A stretch of 49,047 bases of DNA from NCBI GenBank assembly GCA_009692105.1, contig SHZS01000007.1:1-49047 (forward strand), read 5' to 3'. The translations under genes and the position numbers were made by a program. This DNA comes from Gemmatimonadota bacterium (GTDB lineage: Bacteria; Gemmatimonadota; Gemmatimonadetes; Longimicrobiales; Gaopeijiaceae). How positions within the stretch are numbered: position 1 is the stretch's first letter; each line of letters begins with the position of its first letter. Below the pieces are notes generated by a model. That model was not told where the DNA came from and did no database searches. It was given only the letters and a program-made list of their open reading frames with translations. This document shows positions 7,778-17,076 of the stretch, in pieces.

Positions 7778-8353
7778 CTACGGAACCGGGAACGCGGTGG
7801 CGCCTGGGCCATCGAGGAAGTACTCCCGCACCGCATCCTGGAGTTCCCCGAAGTGGTCGTGGAAGCAGTGGTCCGATCCGGGGATGCGTACGAGGGTGAT
7901 TGGGAGATCCAGGCCTCCTACGAACCCCGCAACCTCGTCTCCCGATCCGAACTCGTCATGCTCTCCCTGCACGACGAGGAGGGGTTTGGCGACTCCGGCC
8001 AGGAAGGAGAAGTCGCCCATCGACAAAGGAAGGCCGAGTGCAAGCAGCCCCTTCGCTCGGGGGTCTCGAAGCCCCACTCGGAGCCCGACCTGGGAGCCGA
8101 AGGAAAAGCCTCCCACCAAGGCTCGGAGCCCCGGCTGGTCCCGCACGATCCACTCCAGCGCGGCCTCGACGGCCTCTTCCTCGCTGGCGCCGCCTCCGAA
8201 AGAGCCGGTGCTGGTGCCCACCCCTCTGAAGTTGAAGCGGAGCACATGGAAGCCCACGTCCGAGAGTGCCTGCGCCGATCGATACACGGCCTTCGTATGC
8301 ATGGTACCGCCGTGCTCCGGGTGCGGATGACAGAGTATGGCGACGCCCCGCAC
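7778..8353 (-). CDS. Alpha/beta hydrolase (COG2945 type), start uncertain
   Basis: 191 residues from GTG. CHPHPEHGGTMHTKAVY, RFNFRGVGTSTG, the elbow GGFSFGSQVG, the acid in GEHDEFG and a C-terminal GSDHCFHDHF match the COG2945 hydrolases. The frame upstream of the GTG stays open to 8461 and encodes HIPVSHGRLEAQLRP, which looks like the missing first strands, but it has no ATG, GTG or TTG. An ATG at 8439-8441 lies in another frame, suggesting a one-base shift close to the N-terminus, or a sequencing error. Same operon as ettA. Confidence 0.75.
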   Translation of the reverse strand: MRGVAILCHPHPEHGGTMHTKAVYRSAQALSDVGFHVLRFNFRGVGTSTGSFGGGASEEEAVEAALEWIVRDQPGLRALVGGFSFGSQVGLRVGLRDPRAKGLLALGLPLSMGDFSFLAGVAKPLLVVQGEHDEFGSGDEVAGFVGGLDLPITLVRIPGSDHCFHDHFGELQDAVREYFLDGPGATAFPVP

Positions 8354-8476
8354 TGGGGAGTTTGCGGGGCGGAGCTGCGCCTCCAGACGACCGTGGGAGA
8401 CGGGGATGTGCGCGGTGCGTCGGCCTCCGGAAAGGGCCCATCCGAGGACCGCGCGGTTACCTCACCGCGGGATCCC

Positions 8477-10156
8477 CTACCGTGTGAGGGGCTTGTACCG
8501 GATACGGTGCGGCTGGCGCGCGTCCGCTCCGAGTCGCCGGATCCGGTCGTCCTCGTACTCCCGGTAGTTCCCCTCGAACCAGGTCACGACTGAGTCGCCC
8601 TCGAACGCGAGGATGTGAGTCGCGATCCGGTCGAGGAACCAGCGGTCGTGCGAAATCACCGCGGCGCACCCCGGGAAGGACAGCAGCGCGTCCTCGAGAG
8701 CCCGGAGGGTATCCACGTCGAGGTCATTCGTGGGCTCGTCGAGCAGGAGAACGTTCCCGCCAGACTTGAGGAGCTTGGCCAGGTGGAGGCGGTTTCTCTC
8801 GCCCCCAGACAACACGCCCACCTTCCTCTGTTGCTCAGCGCCCCGGAAGTTGAACCAAGAGAGGTAGGCGCGCGAGTTGACCTGCGACCACCCGAAGTCC
8901 AACACGTCGTGTCCTCCCGACACCTCCTCCCACACGGTGCGGTCGGGGTTCAGGTCGGCCCGGGACTGATCGACGTGGGCCAACTTCACTGTGGCACCCA
9001 CGGTAACCGTGCCTTCGTCCGGCCGGTCCTCCCCGACCACCATACGGAACGTCGTCGTTTTTCCCGCGCCGTTCGGACCGATGATCCCCACGATTCCACC
9101 GCGAGGGAGACGGAAGCTCACGTTCTCCATCAGCACCGTGTCGCCGTACGCCTTTGACACGCCTTCGAAGGTGACAACCTCGCTTCCGAGGCGGGGTGGG
9201 CGGGGGATTAGGATCTCGGCGCTTCCCACCCTTTCTCCATTGCCCTCGGCCAGCATCTCCTCGTATGCCGTGATCCGGGCCTTGCCCTTGGCGTGCCTGG
9301 CCCGGGGGCTCATCCGGATCCACTCGAGCTCCCGCTCGAGCGTCTTCTGACGTGAGCCCGCCTGTTTCTCCTCCTGCGCGAGGCGTGCGCTCTTCTGCTC
9401 GAGCCAGGACGAGTAGTTCCCCTGGTGCGGATATCCCTCTCCTCGGTCCAACTCCAGAATCCACTCGGCCACCTTATCCAGGAAGTACCGGTCGTGGGTC
9501 ACCGCCACGATGGTTCCCTTGAAGCTCGCCAGATGGCGCTCCAGCCACGCAACCGACTCCGCGTCGAGGTGGTTCGTGGGCTCGTCCAGGAGGAGCAGAT
9601 CTGGCTCTTCGAGAAGGACCTTGCAGAGCGCCACCCGCCGCCGCTCTCCTCCGGACAGTGTGTCCACCTCGGCGTCGGGAGAAGGAAGACGGAGCGCGTC
9701 CATTGCGATTTCGATCTTCCGATCCAGCTCCCACGCACCGGCGGCATCGATCTGGTCCTGGAGTTTCGCTTGCTCTTCGAGGAGTGTCTGCATCTCCTCG
9801 TCAGAACTCACTGAGCCGAATGCAAGGTTCACCTCGTCGAACCGCCGGAGGAGCCCACGGGTCCCCTTTACTCCCTCCTCCACGTTCTCGCGCACATTGA
9901 GAGATGGGTCCAGCTCCGGCTCCTGGGCGAGGTAGCTGATGCGGGTCCCTTTGGCGGGCCAGGCCTCACCCTGGAAATCGTCGTCCACGCCGGCCATGAC
10001 CCGGAGGAGAGTGCTCTTTCCAGCGCCGTTCGAGCCAACCACCCCGATCTTGGCCCCTGGGAAGAAGGAGAGCCAGATCCCTTTCAGGATCTCTCGCTTC
10101 GGTGGAACGACTTTGCGGAGATCCTTCATCACGAAGATGAACTGGGGCCCCGTCAC
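8477..10156 (-). CDS. ettA: Energy-dependent translational throttle EttA (ABC-F)
   Basis: 559 residues, the usual length. An ABC-F ATPase that binds the ribosomal E site and gates the first steps of elongation by ATP/ADP level. Two ABC domains are intact: GSNGAGKST with [11 protein letters not shown] and [11 protein letters not shown], then GPNGAGKTT with [11 protein letters not shown] and [11 protein letters not shown]. The N-terminus [22 protein letters not shown] is characteristic of EttA. GTG start overlapping the lgt stop (GTGA). No membrane segment, as expected for ABC-F. Confidence 0.95.
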   Translation of the reverse strand: MTGPQFIFVMKDLRKVVPPKREILKGIWLSFFPGAKIGVVGSNGAGKSTLLRVMAGVDDDFQGEAWPAKGTRISYLAQEPELDPSLNVRENVEEGVKGTRGLLRRFDEVNLAFGSVSSDEEMQTLLEEQAKLQDQIDAAGAWELDRKIEIAMDALRLPSPDAEVDTLSGGERRRVALCKVLLEEPDLLLLDEPTNHLDAESVAWLERHLASFKGTIVAVTHDRYFLDKVAEWILELDRGEGYPHQGNYSSWLEQKSARLAQEEKQAGSRQKTLERELEWIRMSPRARHAKGKARITAYEEMLAEGNGERVGSAEILIPRPPRLGSEVVTFEGVSKAYGDTVLMENVSFRLPRGGIVGIIGPNGAGKTTTFRMVVGEDRPDEGTVTVGATVKLAHVDQSRADLNPDRTVWEEVSGGHDVLDFGWSQVNSRAYLSWFNFRGAEQQRKVGVLSGGERNRLHLAKLLKSGGNVLLLDEPTNDLDVDTLRALEDALLSFPGCAAVISHDRWFLDRIATHILAFEGDSVVTWFEGNYREYEDDRIRRLGADARQPHRIRYKPLTR

Positions 10157-10971
10157 CGCGCCGCACCCTCCCTGCTACGCGACCGTTGGACGAAGAGCAG
10201 AGCGAGCATCGTGACGCCCACGATTCCCATGAGCCCCGAAAAGATCTGTGAGAGGGTAAGCCCCCCCCAGACCTTGTCCTCCTCGCGCAGGTACATGAGT
10301 CCAAACCGGATCCACCCGTAGAGGCCGATGAAGCTCCAGCTGATGACGCCCGGAGGAGGCCGGAGCCGCTCGCGCACGGCCAGGAGAGAGCCCGCCAGAA
10401 CGAAGTTCTTGGCGGACTCATAGAGTTGCACGGGGTGCCGGCACCCCACGGGCGGCCGGGCCATGTACTCGTTCTGCGAATAGTCGACACAGAAGGGCCC
10501 GTCGTACGGCGTGCCATACATCTCGGCGTTGATGAAGTTCGCGATGCGACCGAGCGCCAGAGCTACCGCCACGGGGACCGCGATCCGGTCCAGGAGTTGG
10601 AAGAAAGGGATCTCGTGGCGGTGAGCGTACCACCCGACCGTGAGGAGGATCCCGACCAGGCCTCCATGGAACGCGAGGCCGCCTCGCCAGACCGAGATCC
10701 ACGCTATGGGGTCGATTCCGTACCTGTCGAACTCGAACACGAAGACGTGGAAGAAGCGGGCGCCCAACAGCGCCGCCAGGATGGCCGTGAGGACGAAGTT
10801 CTCCGAGATCTCCTCGGTCAGGTGCGGGATGAGGTGCTTCTGCGAGGCCTTCTTGAGGGACCGGTAAACGAACAGCATCCCGAGCATGTATGGAAGGGAG
10901 TACCAACGCACCCCGAAGTTGCCCCAGATTCGGAGGATGAAGGGGTCGATGTTATGGACGATGTGGAACAA
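10153..10971 (-). CDS. lgt: Prolipoprotein diacylglyceryl transferase
   Basis: 272 residues, multi-span inner-membrane enzyme that adds diacylglycerol from phosphatidylglycerol to the lipobox Cys of prolipoproteins. Family motifs are present: [11 protein letters not shown] near residue 90, [13 protein letters not shown] near 140 and RHPVQLYE near 178, with hydrophobic spans between. First gene of the seven-gene minus-strand operon. It fits the several lipoproteins encoded in this window. Confidence 0.95.
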   Translation of the reverse strand: MFHIVHNIDPFILRIWGNFGVRWYSLPYMLGMLFVYRSLKKASQKHLIPHLTEEISENFVLTAILAALLGARFFHVFVFEFDRYGIDPIAWISVWRGGLAFHGGLVGILLTVGWYAHRHEIPFFQLLDRIAVPVAVALALGRIANFINAEMYGTPYDGPFCVDYSQNEYMARPPVGCRHPVQLYESAKNFVLAGSLLAVRERLRPPPGVISWSFIGLYGWIRFGLMYLREEDKVWGGLTLSQIFSGLMGIVGVTMLALLFVQRSRSREGAAR

Positions 10972-11120
10972 GGAGCGGGTCCTTGAGCGGGATCGGCCTC
11001 GAGCGGGCGAGCTCGCGAGCGAGCTAATCCTCTACGACAGTGCCCGAGCCTGTCAACCGACGCTGTGGGGAGGGGCGAGGGTAGTGGGAGCCGTCAGGAG
11101 CTTCGGGGAGTGCCTCAGCC

Positions 11121-11294
11121 CTAGAGTTGGACGGCGCGAAGGATAGAGAGGACGAATTCTTCCCACGCCAACATCTTGTTTACCACGGGGCGGTCGATCC
11201 CGTGCTGTGGAGCCGGGCCTCCCGTGAAGAAGACTACTCGGTGCGCCACATCGGGTGCCTGTGCCCTGAAGGTGGAGTAGATCTCCTCTGCGGA
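11121..11294 (-). pseudogene. Remnant: C-terminal piece of a receiver domain
   Basis: 57 residues ending in a stop. The stretch EEIYSTFRAQAPDVAHRVVF followed by FTGG and RPVVNKMLAWEEFVLSIL resembles the last third of response-regulator or hybrid-kinase receivers (helix, VVFxTGG strand, KP-like loop, final helix). The phosphoacceptor half is absent, and directly upstream the sequence becomes the opposite-strand amidase fragment. Read as a 5'-truncated gene remnant. The match is by eye and short. Confidence 0.45.
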
Positions 11295-11322
11295 GAGGGT
11301 CCTCCTGACCGCCGCGACACCG

Positions 11323-11994
11323 GTGGAGAGCAACGGCCGGGTCGTCATTCGCTGGCCGACTCGGGTCGGTGTCCCGCCAGCGTGGACCGACTCGATCGAC
11401 ACCGAGGCCCGGAGACGGTTCCTCGCCGGCATGGAGAGCGTTGGTGCCGAGGTCGTCGAGGTCGCTCCGCCGGAGCGGTGGGAAGAGCTCAGTTCGGGGA
11501 GCCTGAACGGGGCGCGTCTCGCGGAGCGGAGCGAGATCTTCCTGGATGCACTGAAGCGCGACGTGCAACTCTTCGGTGTGGCGCTGAGCTCCTGGATCAA
11601 TGGGCTGCTCCTCTCAGGGGACGAGTACCTGAAAGCTCAGAGAGCGAAACTCCTCCTCCTCAGGTTGGCCCTCGATGAGCTGTTTGTGGAGTGCGACGTG
11701 GTCGTGCAGACCAGCACCGTTCCTTTCGACATGATCGGGCTTCCGCTCCTCGCTCTTCCGGTGGGGGTGCGTGACCAGGGGGACTACTCTCTGCCTCAGG
11801 GAATCGTCCTGGGTGGGCTACCGTATGGGGAGGAGCGCCTACTCTCCATCGCGGCGGCATGGCAGGCAACGTCGGACTGGCACCGGCGCCGCCCGCAGGA
11901 TCCGTCAGAGCTGGACCGAGTCCGCGCACTCGGATTGCAGCCGGGGTCGCGCGGGCGTATGGAGCCGGAGGCCGTGGCCGACCACTCCGAATAG
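11323..11994 (+). pseudogene. Remnant: C-terminal half of an amidase-signature enzyme
   Basis: About 223 residues from a GTG. From IRWPTRVGVPP onward it follows the C-terminal half of GatA-like amidases: GAEVVEVAPPE, a helix with SSWINGLLLSGDEYLKAQRA, then VVVQTSTVPFD, GLPLLALPVG and PQGIVLGGLPYGEERLLSIA. The N-terminal half with the Ser-cisSer-Lys triad and the Gly/Ser-rich signature is missing, and an in-frame stop lies at 11278. It is therefore almost surely inactive. It abuts the receiver remnant head to head. Confidence 0.65.
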
Positions 11995-12028
11995 CGGAGT
12001 GTTGGAGAATACGTGGGGGGATTGGGAA

Positions 12029-12235
12029 TCAGCCGTCGAGTACGGCGCTTCTCCGGCACTGCGGACAGACCCACCACACTCTTCGGCGGACATACCCTAC
12101 GGCCGAAGACGGTGGAATCGTTCGGGAGATCTCGAGGGGCGTCAGGCACCGTGGGCACTCGGGCTTCGAGCCCGCGCGGAAGACTGTGCGGAGCTGTCGC
12201 AGCTCCTCCCTCGAGTAGACACTACGTGCGGCCAT
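12029..12235 (-). CDS. Small zinc-ribbon protein
   Basis: 68 residues. Two CxxC pairs (PECPRCLTPLE and WVCPQCRRS) about 34 residues apart form a zinc ribbon, with a basic helix at the N-terminus (SREELRQLRTVFRAG) and RRRVWWV before the second pair. The ATG has a strong Shine-Dalgarno (GGAGG), which decides this start over one 27 nt upstream. Likely a nucleic-acid or protein binder; partner unknown. Confidence 0.7.
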   Translation of the reverse strand: MAARSVYSREELRQLRTVFRAGSKPECPRCLTPLEISRTIPPSSAVGYVRRRVWWVCPQCRRSAVLDG

Positions 12236-12621
12236 CGACTCCCTCCTCAGCTTCTCTCCCACCCAAGGCGACCGCGGTCTCTGAGCGTAGTGCGTTGCAG
12301 AGACAACTCACACCTCTGCGAAAATCCGCTCGGTTCGCCTCTCTGCGTTGCGCCAAACGTTTCCACCCTGATGGCCGGGAGGCCAGCATTCAAGCGCCTT
12401 TTCTCGGTATCTCTTCTCTTGACGGGTCTGGGGGCGCGGCTTACCGTTCACACAGTTTCTAGGCGGGGTCATTCACGCGAGCCGCTCCTCCTGGGATTCT
12501 TCAGCTTGCTGAGGCCCGGAGTGCCTCTTGGTCGGGACGCGCGTGGAGTCGCTGGCTCGTCGGAGAGCGTTTTAGGAAACCGCTGAGTTCACCTCACCAT
12601 CTTGCTTGAGGAGTTACCCTG
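12236..12621. other. Long intergenic region upstream of HU
   Basis: About 390 bases between the zinc-ribbon start and the HU start. No convincing gene in any frame. It is likely to hold divergent promoters; one candidate for HU is listed separately. GAGGAG at about 12607-12612 is the HU ribosome binding site. Confidence 0.4.
12419..12447 (+). promoter_or_regulatory. Weak promoter candidate for HU
   Basis: TTGACG at 12419-12424 and TACCGT at 12442-12447 with 17-nt spacing. The -35 is good and the -10 is poor (three of six consensus bases). Confidence 0.25.
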
Positions 12622-12906
12622 ATGAACAAATCCGAACTTGTAGATGCACTCGCAACCGCCGCCGGCATGACGAAGTCTGACGCGGGGCGTGCGATCGACG
12701 CGCTGTTCGCCACGGATAGCGGCGTCATTGCGAAGGCGCTCAAGAAGGGGAGCCGGGTTCAGATTACCGGCTTCGGAACGTTCGAGACGAAGAACCGCAA
12801 GGCGCGCACCGGGAGGAATCCTCGCACCGGTCAGACGATCAAGATCGCAGCGACGAGAACCCCTGGATTTCGCTCGGGGAAGGGCCTGAAGGACGCCGTG
12901 CGCTAG
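12622..12906 (+). CDS. hup: HU/IHF-family nucleoid protein
   Basis: 94 residues. Dimeric DNA-bending protein of the nucleoid. MNKSELVDALATAAGMTK, then GSRVQITGFGTFETKNRKAR and the tip of the DNA-binding arm TGRNPRTGQTIKI with the intercalating NP are all in place. Full length. A good Shine-Dalgarno precedes the ATG. Followed by a strong GC-rich hairpin shared with the convergent helicase-like gene. HU versus IHF subunit cannot be settled, but a lone copy with this sequence is most like HU. Confidence 0.95.
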   Translation: MNKSELVDALATAAGMTKSDAGRAIDALFATDSGVIAKALKKGSRVQITGFGTFETKNRKARTGRNPRTGQTIKIAATRTPGFRSGKGLKDAVR

Positions 12907-12957
12907 AGGCCGGGATGATCCGGGGCGGGTGATCCGCCCTTGCAAGACACTGGCTGT

Positions 12958-12990
12958 GAGGCCGCGCTCTCGCGACGAGAGCGCGGCCTC
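12958..12990. terminator. Perfect 14-bp hairpin between convergent genes
   Basis: GAGGCCGCGCTCTC (12958-12971) pairs perfectly with GAGAGCGCGGCCTC (12977-12990) around a 5-nt loop. No T-run follows, but the position between HU and the convergent pseudo-helicase suggests a bidirectional terminator or RNA-end stabiliser. A smaller hairpin (GGGCGG/CCGCCC) lies just upstream. Confidence 0.65.
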
Positions 12991-13030
12991 TCGCGTTCCG
13001 AACTCGGTCCAGACCGTCCTGGTGTTCAGG

Positions 13031-14689
13031 TTAGGGCTCCTTCCGCTTTCCTCCGCCACCCGGGCGCGGACGCCCTCGCTTCGCCCCCTCGCCGCGTCTC
13101 GGCCGGTCCTTGTCGGAGTCGGAGCCGGAAGGTTCCTTCCCACCGGCAGCCCGCCCTTCCTTCCGATCGAAGTCGGCTCGCACGCTTCTCCCCCGAATCG
13201 TAGTTCCGTTGAGTGCACGGATGACGCGATCGGCAACGGCCTCGTGGACCTCCACCTTCGAGAAGGTGTCGCGAAGGTCGATACGACCAACCTGCCCCTT
13301 CTCGATTCCCGTCTCGCCGAGCATTGCGCCCAACAGATCTCCAGGCCCGACTCCGTCGCGTGCTCCTACACTCAGGAAGAGGCGAACCCAGGCGGGGGGA
13401 CGCGCCCCCGGGAGGTCCTCCACGCCCCTGGCGCTCGCCACGCCCCCCGGTGCGGCGGACGCCTTCTGCCGGAGGAGGAGGGCTAGAGCCGCGGCGACCT
13501 CCGCGGCGTCTCGCGTCCGGAAGAGCGGTTCGAGGAGGAGGAGGTAGGGGAGCAAGTCTGCCCCATCGAGTGCACGCTCCAGCTCGGCGAGGAAGCGTGA
13601 TCCCTCGTCTTCTTCCGCACGTCGCCCGGGCGCCCAGGGTTCGAGTGAGTACCCGGCCTCGCGAGCTATGCGCCGAAGGTGTGGCAGCTCCCTGGGGTTG
13701 AGTAGGATGGTGCCTCCTGCAGAGGACCGGCCGTGGCGCCGGTCCAACTCGTCCGCATCCGCGGGCACGTCGAGCGAGAGGAGAGCCACTTGGTCGTTGC
13801 CGATGCCCGATGCCTCGATCTCGCGCCTCGCCTCCAGCGCATCCAGTCCGAGCCAGACGGGGACGTCCGGGTCCCCCGGGGCCCCGGCCGCGAAGCCCCT
13901 AAGTCCGAGAAAATCCCCTATGTCGGCGGCCCGGTCCTCCGACCGGGAGTAAGTCAGCACGTGCGCGAACCCTTCCTCCAGGAGGGCGGAGACGATAGCC
14001 GAGACCGCCTCGTCCTCCTCGCCGGCCAACGCGTGGACGCGGAGCGAACCGCGCTGGACATCGGAAGTCTCCAGCCCTCCTGACGTCGCTTCCGGCGGGA
14101 GGAAGACAGCCCGTCGAACGTGCCGCTCCGTGAAATCTCTAACGGGAGCGTCGAGAGGATCGCAGACGAGCACAAACTGAAGCTCCTCGTTCTCGAGCGA
14201 GGGAAGGATCGTCGTGAGACGTTCCGCTCCGTCGTCGGCGAGCAAAGCTCCTGCCTGGTCCAGGACCAGAGTCCGGACCGCGTCGAGCTTCACCTGCGCG
14301 GACCGGATTCCCCTCTCAAGGTCGAGGGGGGTCGCGAAGAGGATGTCCGAGCGCTCGGGAACCCCCCAAGGAACACCCAGGGCGCCCACTCGATGCCCGG
14401 TGGTGATGGCGAACCTGGCGAGCGACATCGCGAGGAACCCGGCGCGGTCCCGCTCCGGGGTGATGACGAGCGCTTGAGGATACCCTCCGCCTGGCTCGCA
14501 GCGCTCGAGGAGCGGCAGCCCGTATGCGACGAGGATTCCGCTTCCCGGCCCCCCGCGGAGCACAGCGGAATTCCCGCGCCGGAGGACAGGGATGGCCTGG
14601 GCCTGCAGGGCCGTGGGCACCTCGATCCCCTCGGCGGCCAGCGCCTCCTCAAGGGGAGGGCTTATTCCCAACTCTTCGAACGACTGCAT
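13031..14689 (-). CDS. Catalytically degenerate DEAD-box helicase with DbpA-type RNA-binding domain
   Basis: 552 residues. The layout is that of a DEAD-box helicase: Q motif (SFEELGIS and PTALQAQAI), two RecA-like domains, then a DbpA-type RNA-binding domain (VRLFLSVGARDGVGPGDLLGAM to VRADFDR) and a basic Gly/Arg/Lys tail. The catalytic motifs are lost: motif I is GGPGSGILVAY with no Lys-Thr, DEAD is DQAG, SAT is CDPL, and motif VI is RRHGRSSAGG. With an intact long frame and a preserved RNA-binding domain, it is probably a functional non-ATPase RNA-binding paralogue rather than a decaying gene. An active DEAD-box gene lies at 18464. Confidence 0.8.
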   Translation of the reverse strand: MQSFEELGISPPLEEALAAEGIEVPTALQAQAIPVLRRGNSAVLRGGPGSGILVAYGLPLLERCEPGGGYPQALVITPERDRAGFLAMSLARFAITTGHRVGALGVPWGVPERSDILFATPLDLERGIRSAQVKLDAVRTLVLDQAGALLADDGAERLTTILPSLENEELQFVLVCDPLDAPVRDFTERHVRRAVFLPPEATSGGLETSDVQRGSLRVHALAGEEDEAVSAIVSALLEEGFAHVLTYSRSEDRAADIGDFLGLRGFAAGAPGDPDVPVWLGLDALEARREIEASGIGNDQVALLSLDVPADADELDRRHGRSSAGGTILLNPRELPHLRRIAREAGYSLEPWAPGRRAEEDEGSRFLAELERALDGADLLPYLLLLEPLFRTRDAAEVAAALALLLRQKASAAPGGVASARGVEDLPGARPPAWVRLFLSVGARDGVGPGDLLGAMLGETGIEKGQVGRIDLRDTFSKVEVHEAVADRVIRALNGTTIRGRSVRADFDRKEGRAAGGKEPSGSDSDKDRPRRGEGAKRGRPRPGGGGKRKEP

Positions 14690-14707
14690 CAGAGGGCACG
14701 ATCCGTG

Positions 14708-15010
14708 TCAGGTCGGGTGGCCGGATCCCGGGCCGCCCAAGTCGCCGACTTCATAGGGGAGTCGGTTTAGGAACTTCTGGATCTCGTAATCCATGCGAGA
14801 CGTGCGCAGTTGGTCCGTCTGCGCGGTCACTTCGGTATAGAGCGAGTGCCTGTGCGCGGAGATCGTCACCGTGCCCTCCTCTCCGATGTAGGTCGCGCCG
14901 TGTCCGGAATCACGCGACTTCGCGAGCCCGATGCAGGCCGGTAGCACCTCGGCGGCGAGCCCGAGGACCTCCTTCGGGGATGCTACTGTCTTTCGTGCGT
15001 AGCCGGCCAT
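14708..15010 (-). CDS. Conserved-looking small protein of unknown function
   Basis: 100 residues from an ATG with GGAGA and 7-nt spacing; a longer frame to 15082 would overlap the next gene. A compact alpha/beta pattern (HGATYIGEEGTVTISAHRHS, then LYTEVTAQTDQLRTSRMDYE) and a C-terminal IQKFLNRLPYEVGD look conserved, but no named family is recognised. It lies between the DsbA-fold gene and the pseudo-helicase on the same strand and is probably cotranscribed. Confidence 0.6.
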   Translation of the reverse strand: MAGYARKTVASPKEVLGLAAEVLPACIGLAKSRDSGHGATYIGEEGTVTISAHRHSLYTEVTAQTDQLRTSRMDYEIQKFLNRLPYEVGDLGGPGSGHPT

Positions 15011-15068
15011 CGGCGGTCTCCACTTCCGTCTCGGATGCAGTCCGACCCATCCTTCGGTTGTCCATCCC

Positions 15069-15674
15069 TCACTCACGGTCATCCGCGCCCTCGGCTTCGC
15101 GGAGAAAGGCGAGAAGATCCTCCGCGCTTTCGAAGCCCTCGAGCCTCCGGCCGGCTGCCTCGATCGTGGGGACTCCTACGGTCCCCCCGCCGATTACTGC
15201 CCGGCGGTCCGTCTCCACCTCTGGTGCGAACCGATCCACGCCGAGGACGGTCCGAGTCTCCGCGGCGGAGAGCCCGTGTCCCTCCGCCAGCTCCACCAGT
15301 GCGTCCACGCGCCCGATGTCGAGCCCACGAGCGAAGTAGGCGTCGAAGAGCGCGTCGTGCACCTCCTCGAAGTGCCCCTTCTCTCTCGCGTGGAGCGCAA
15401 GCTCGTGTGCCTTTCGGGTCCAGGGCACGAGCACAGGGCGCGCGAACAGGATCCCCTCCCGTTGGGCGACGGACTCCATTTCCGCCAAGAGGGCCGACCA
15501 CTCCCGCTCCTCCGGGTCTATCTGCGGCATGGCGGGAGTCCGGAGCTCGAGTGGCGTCCATCGGACGCTGATCGGCCGGGACTGCCCCCTCGCCCAGCGG
15601 GACAGGATCCGGTGCGCCAGGTAGGAGCCCGGATCCACGTAGTCGAAGGTGAACTCGATCCGGATCTGGCCCAT
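15069..15674 (-). CDS. DsbA-fold (FrnE-like) protein without CxxC
   Basis: 201 residues from an ATG preceded by a G-run. N-terminal IRIEFTFDYVDPGSYLAHRIL, then a helical insertion, the His/Arg pattern RKAHELALHAREKGHFEEVH, and a cis-Pro loop GVPTI near residue 165 match DsbA/FrnE and 2-hydroxychromene-2-carboxylate isomerase relatives. The position of the redox CxxC is DPGS, so it cannot be a thiol oxidoreductase of the usual type; an isomerase or glutathione-type role is possible. No signal peptide, so cytoplasmic. Confidence 0.75.
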   Translation of the reverse strand: MGQIRIEFTFDYVDPGSYLAHRILSRWARGQSRPISVRWTPLELRTPAMPQIDPEEREWSALLAEMESVAQREGILFARPVLVPWTRKAHELALHAREKGHFEEVHDALFDAYFARGLDIGRVDALVELAEGHGLSAAETRTVLGVDRFAPEVETDRRAVIGGGTVGVPTIEAAGRRLEGFESAEDLLAFLREAEGADDRE

Positions 15675-15870
15675 CCCCCCCGTCGAGCGGGTACCCGTCA
15701 AGCTTCGGCAACCGGCCGAAGGCAGGAGGTAATCTGGGGGATGTGATCGAAGCAGATCAACCTGGGCCGGGTTGCTTGCCCCATGCCGGGTCTCGATATT
15801 TCCAAGTTCCAAGCCTCCGGCCACCCCCCGGCAGCGCGCAGGACCCCCCCGTTGGTTTGCCGCTCGAGTG

Positions 15871-17076
15871 ATGACATACAGCCAGAACATATCCCGGTTA
15901 CAACCCTCGGCTACCATGGCCGTGAGTGCTCTCGCGAAGAAGCTTGCCGCCGAGGGTAGGGACATCATCGACCTGAGCGCGGGTGAGCCGGACTTCGACA
16001 CGCCCGGCTGGATCTCCGAGGCCGCGATCGCCGGCATCCACGCCGGTCGCACGCGGTATACACCCGCGTCCGGGCTTCCCGAGTTGAGGAAGGCGGTAGC
16101 TCGAAGCCTCCTCTTGCGGGCCGCCAATGGGTGGGAGTTCACGGGCGAGAACGTCGTGGTCAGTGCGGGGGCGAAGCAGGCGCTGTTCAATGCCTGTTTC
16201 GCTCTGTTTGGCCCCGGTGACGATGTCCTCGTCGCCTCGCCCTATTGGACGAGCTATCCCGAGATGGTGACGCTCGCCCGCGCCGAACCTGTCTTCGTGA
16301 CGGGACCGGAAGAGCGAGGGTTCAATCTGACGCTGGACGATCTCGAACGGGTGAGGACGCCTGCGACTCGAGGGCTCATCCTATGCTCTCCCTCGAATCC
16401 GTCGGGAGCCGTCTACTCGCTCAAGGAGCTCCGTGACGTCGCGCGCTGGGCGAAGAAGCATGACGTGTGGCTCATCAGCGACGAGATCTACCGGTGGATC
16501 TACTTCTCCCGCGACGGTGGGACGGCTCCGAGCCTCCTCGACCTGGATCGGAGCGATGTGGGCCCGTTCGTCCTCGTGGACGGCGTGTCGAAGACCTTTG
16601 CGATGACCGGCTGGCGAATCGGCTACTCGGTGTGTAACGCGGAGCTGGCCGAGAAGATCGGCGCGCTGCAGAGCCAGACCACATCGAACGCGGCTACGCC
16701 CTCGCAGATGGGGGCGCTCGCGGCGTTGACGGATACCGAGCGCGCCGAAGGAGCGATCGGGGAGATGGTCGCGGCCTTCCGGCGCAGGAAGGAGCTGGTG
16801 GTGAGGCGCGTGGGCGAGCTCCTCCCTCACCTCTCCTTCGTCGAGCCGCAGGGGGCGTTCTACCTCTTCCTGAAGGTCGAGGCCGAATACGGTGACGCCA
16901 TTCGTAACTCGCAGGACTGGTGTGCCCGAGTCCTCGAGGAGACCGGCGTGGCGTGCGTGCCGGGCTCCGCCTTCGGCGACGACCGCTTCGTCCGGATCAG
17001 CTTCGCGACGTCGGACGAGAAGCTGGAAGAGGCGATCCGGCGCTTGGCGGGTCGCCGTACCGCGCGCAGTAGGTGA
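15871..17076 (+). CDS. aspC: Pyridoxal-phosphate aminotransferase (aspartate aminotransferase family)
   Basis: 401 residues from ATG. Class I aminotransferase, probably moving the amino group of aspartate or a related amino acid to 2-oxoglutarate. DLSAGEPDFDTP near the N-terminus, SPSNPSGAVY, SDEIYRWI and the Schiff-base Lys in VSKTFAMTGWRIGY (K241) are present, as is the carboxylate-binding Arg in FVRISFA near the end. Weak Shine-Dalgarno. Coupled to the methyltransferase gene by a GTGA overlap. Substrate is inferred from the family only. Confidence 0.9.
   Translation: MTYSQNISRLQPSATMAVSALAKKLAAEGRDIIDLSAGEPDFDTPGWISEAAIAGIHAGRTRYTPASGLPELRKAVARSLLLRAANGWEFTGENVVVSAGAKQALFNACFALFGPGDDVLVASPYWTSYPEMVTLARAEPVFVTGPEERGFNLTLDDLERVRTPATRGLILCSPSNPSGAVYSLKELRDVARWAKKHDVWLISDEIYRWIYFSRDGGTAPSLLDLDRSDVGPFVLVDGVSKTFAMTGWRIGYSVCNAELAEKIGALQSQTTSNAATPSQMGALAALTDTERAEGAIGEMVAAFRRRKELVVRRVGELLPHLSFVEPQGAFYLFLKVEAEYGDAIRNSQDWCARVLEETGVACVPGSAFGDDRFVRISFATSDEKLEEAIRRLAGRRTARSR

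Noticed and set aside
11771-12586. Plus-strand open frame spanning the zinc-ribbon gene and the HU upstream region
   Set aside because: No motif, and it overlaps two better-supported features.
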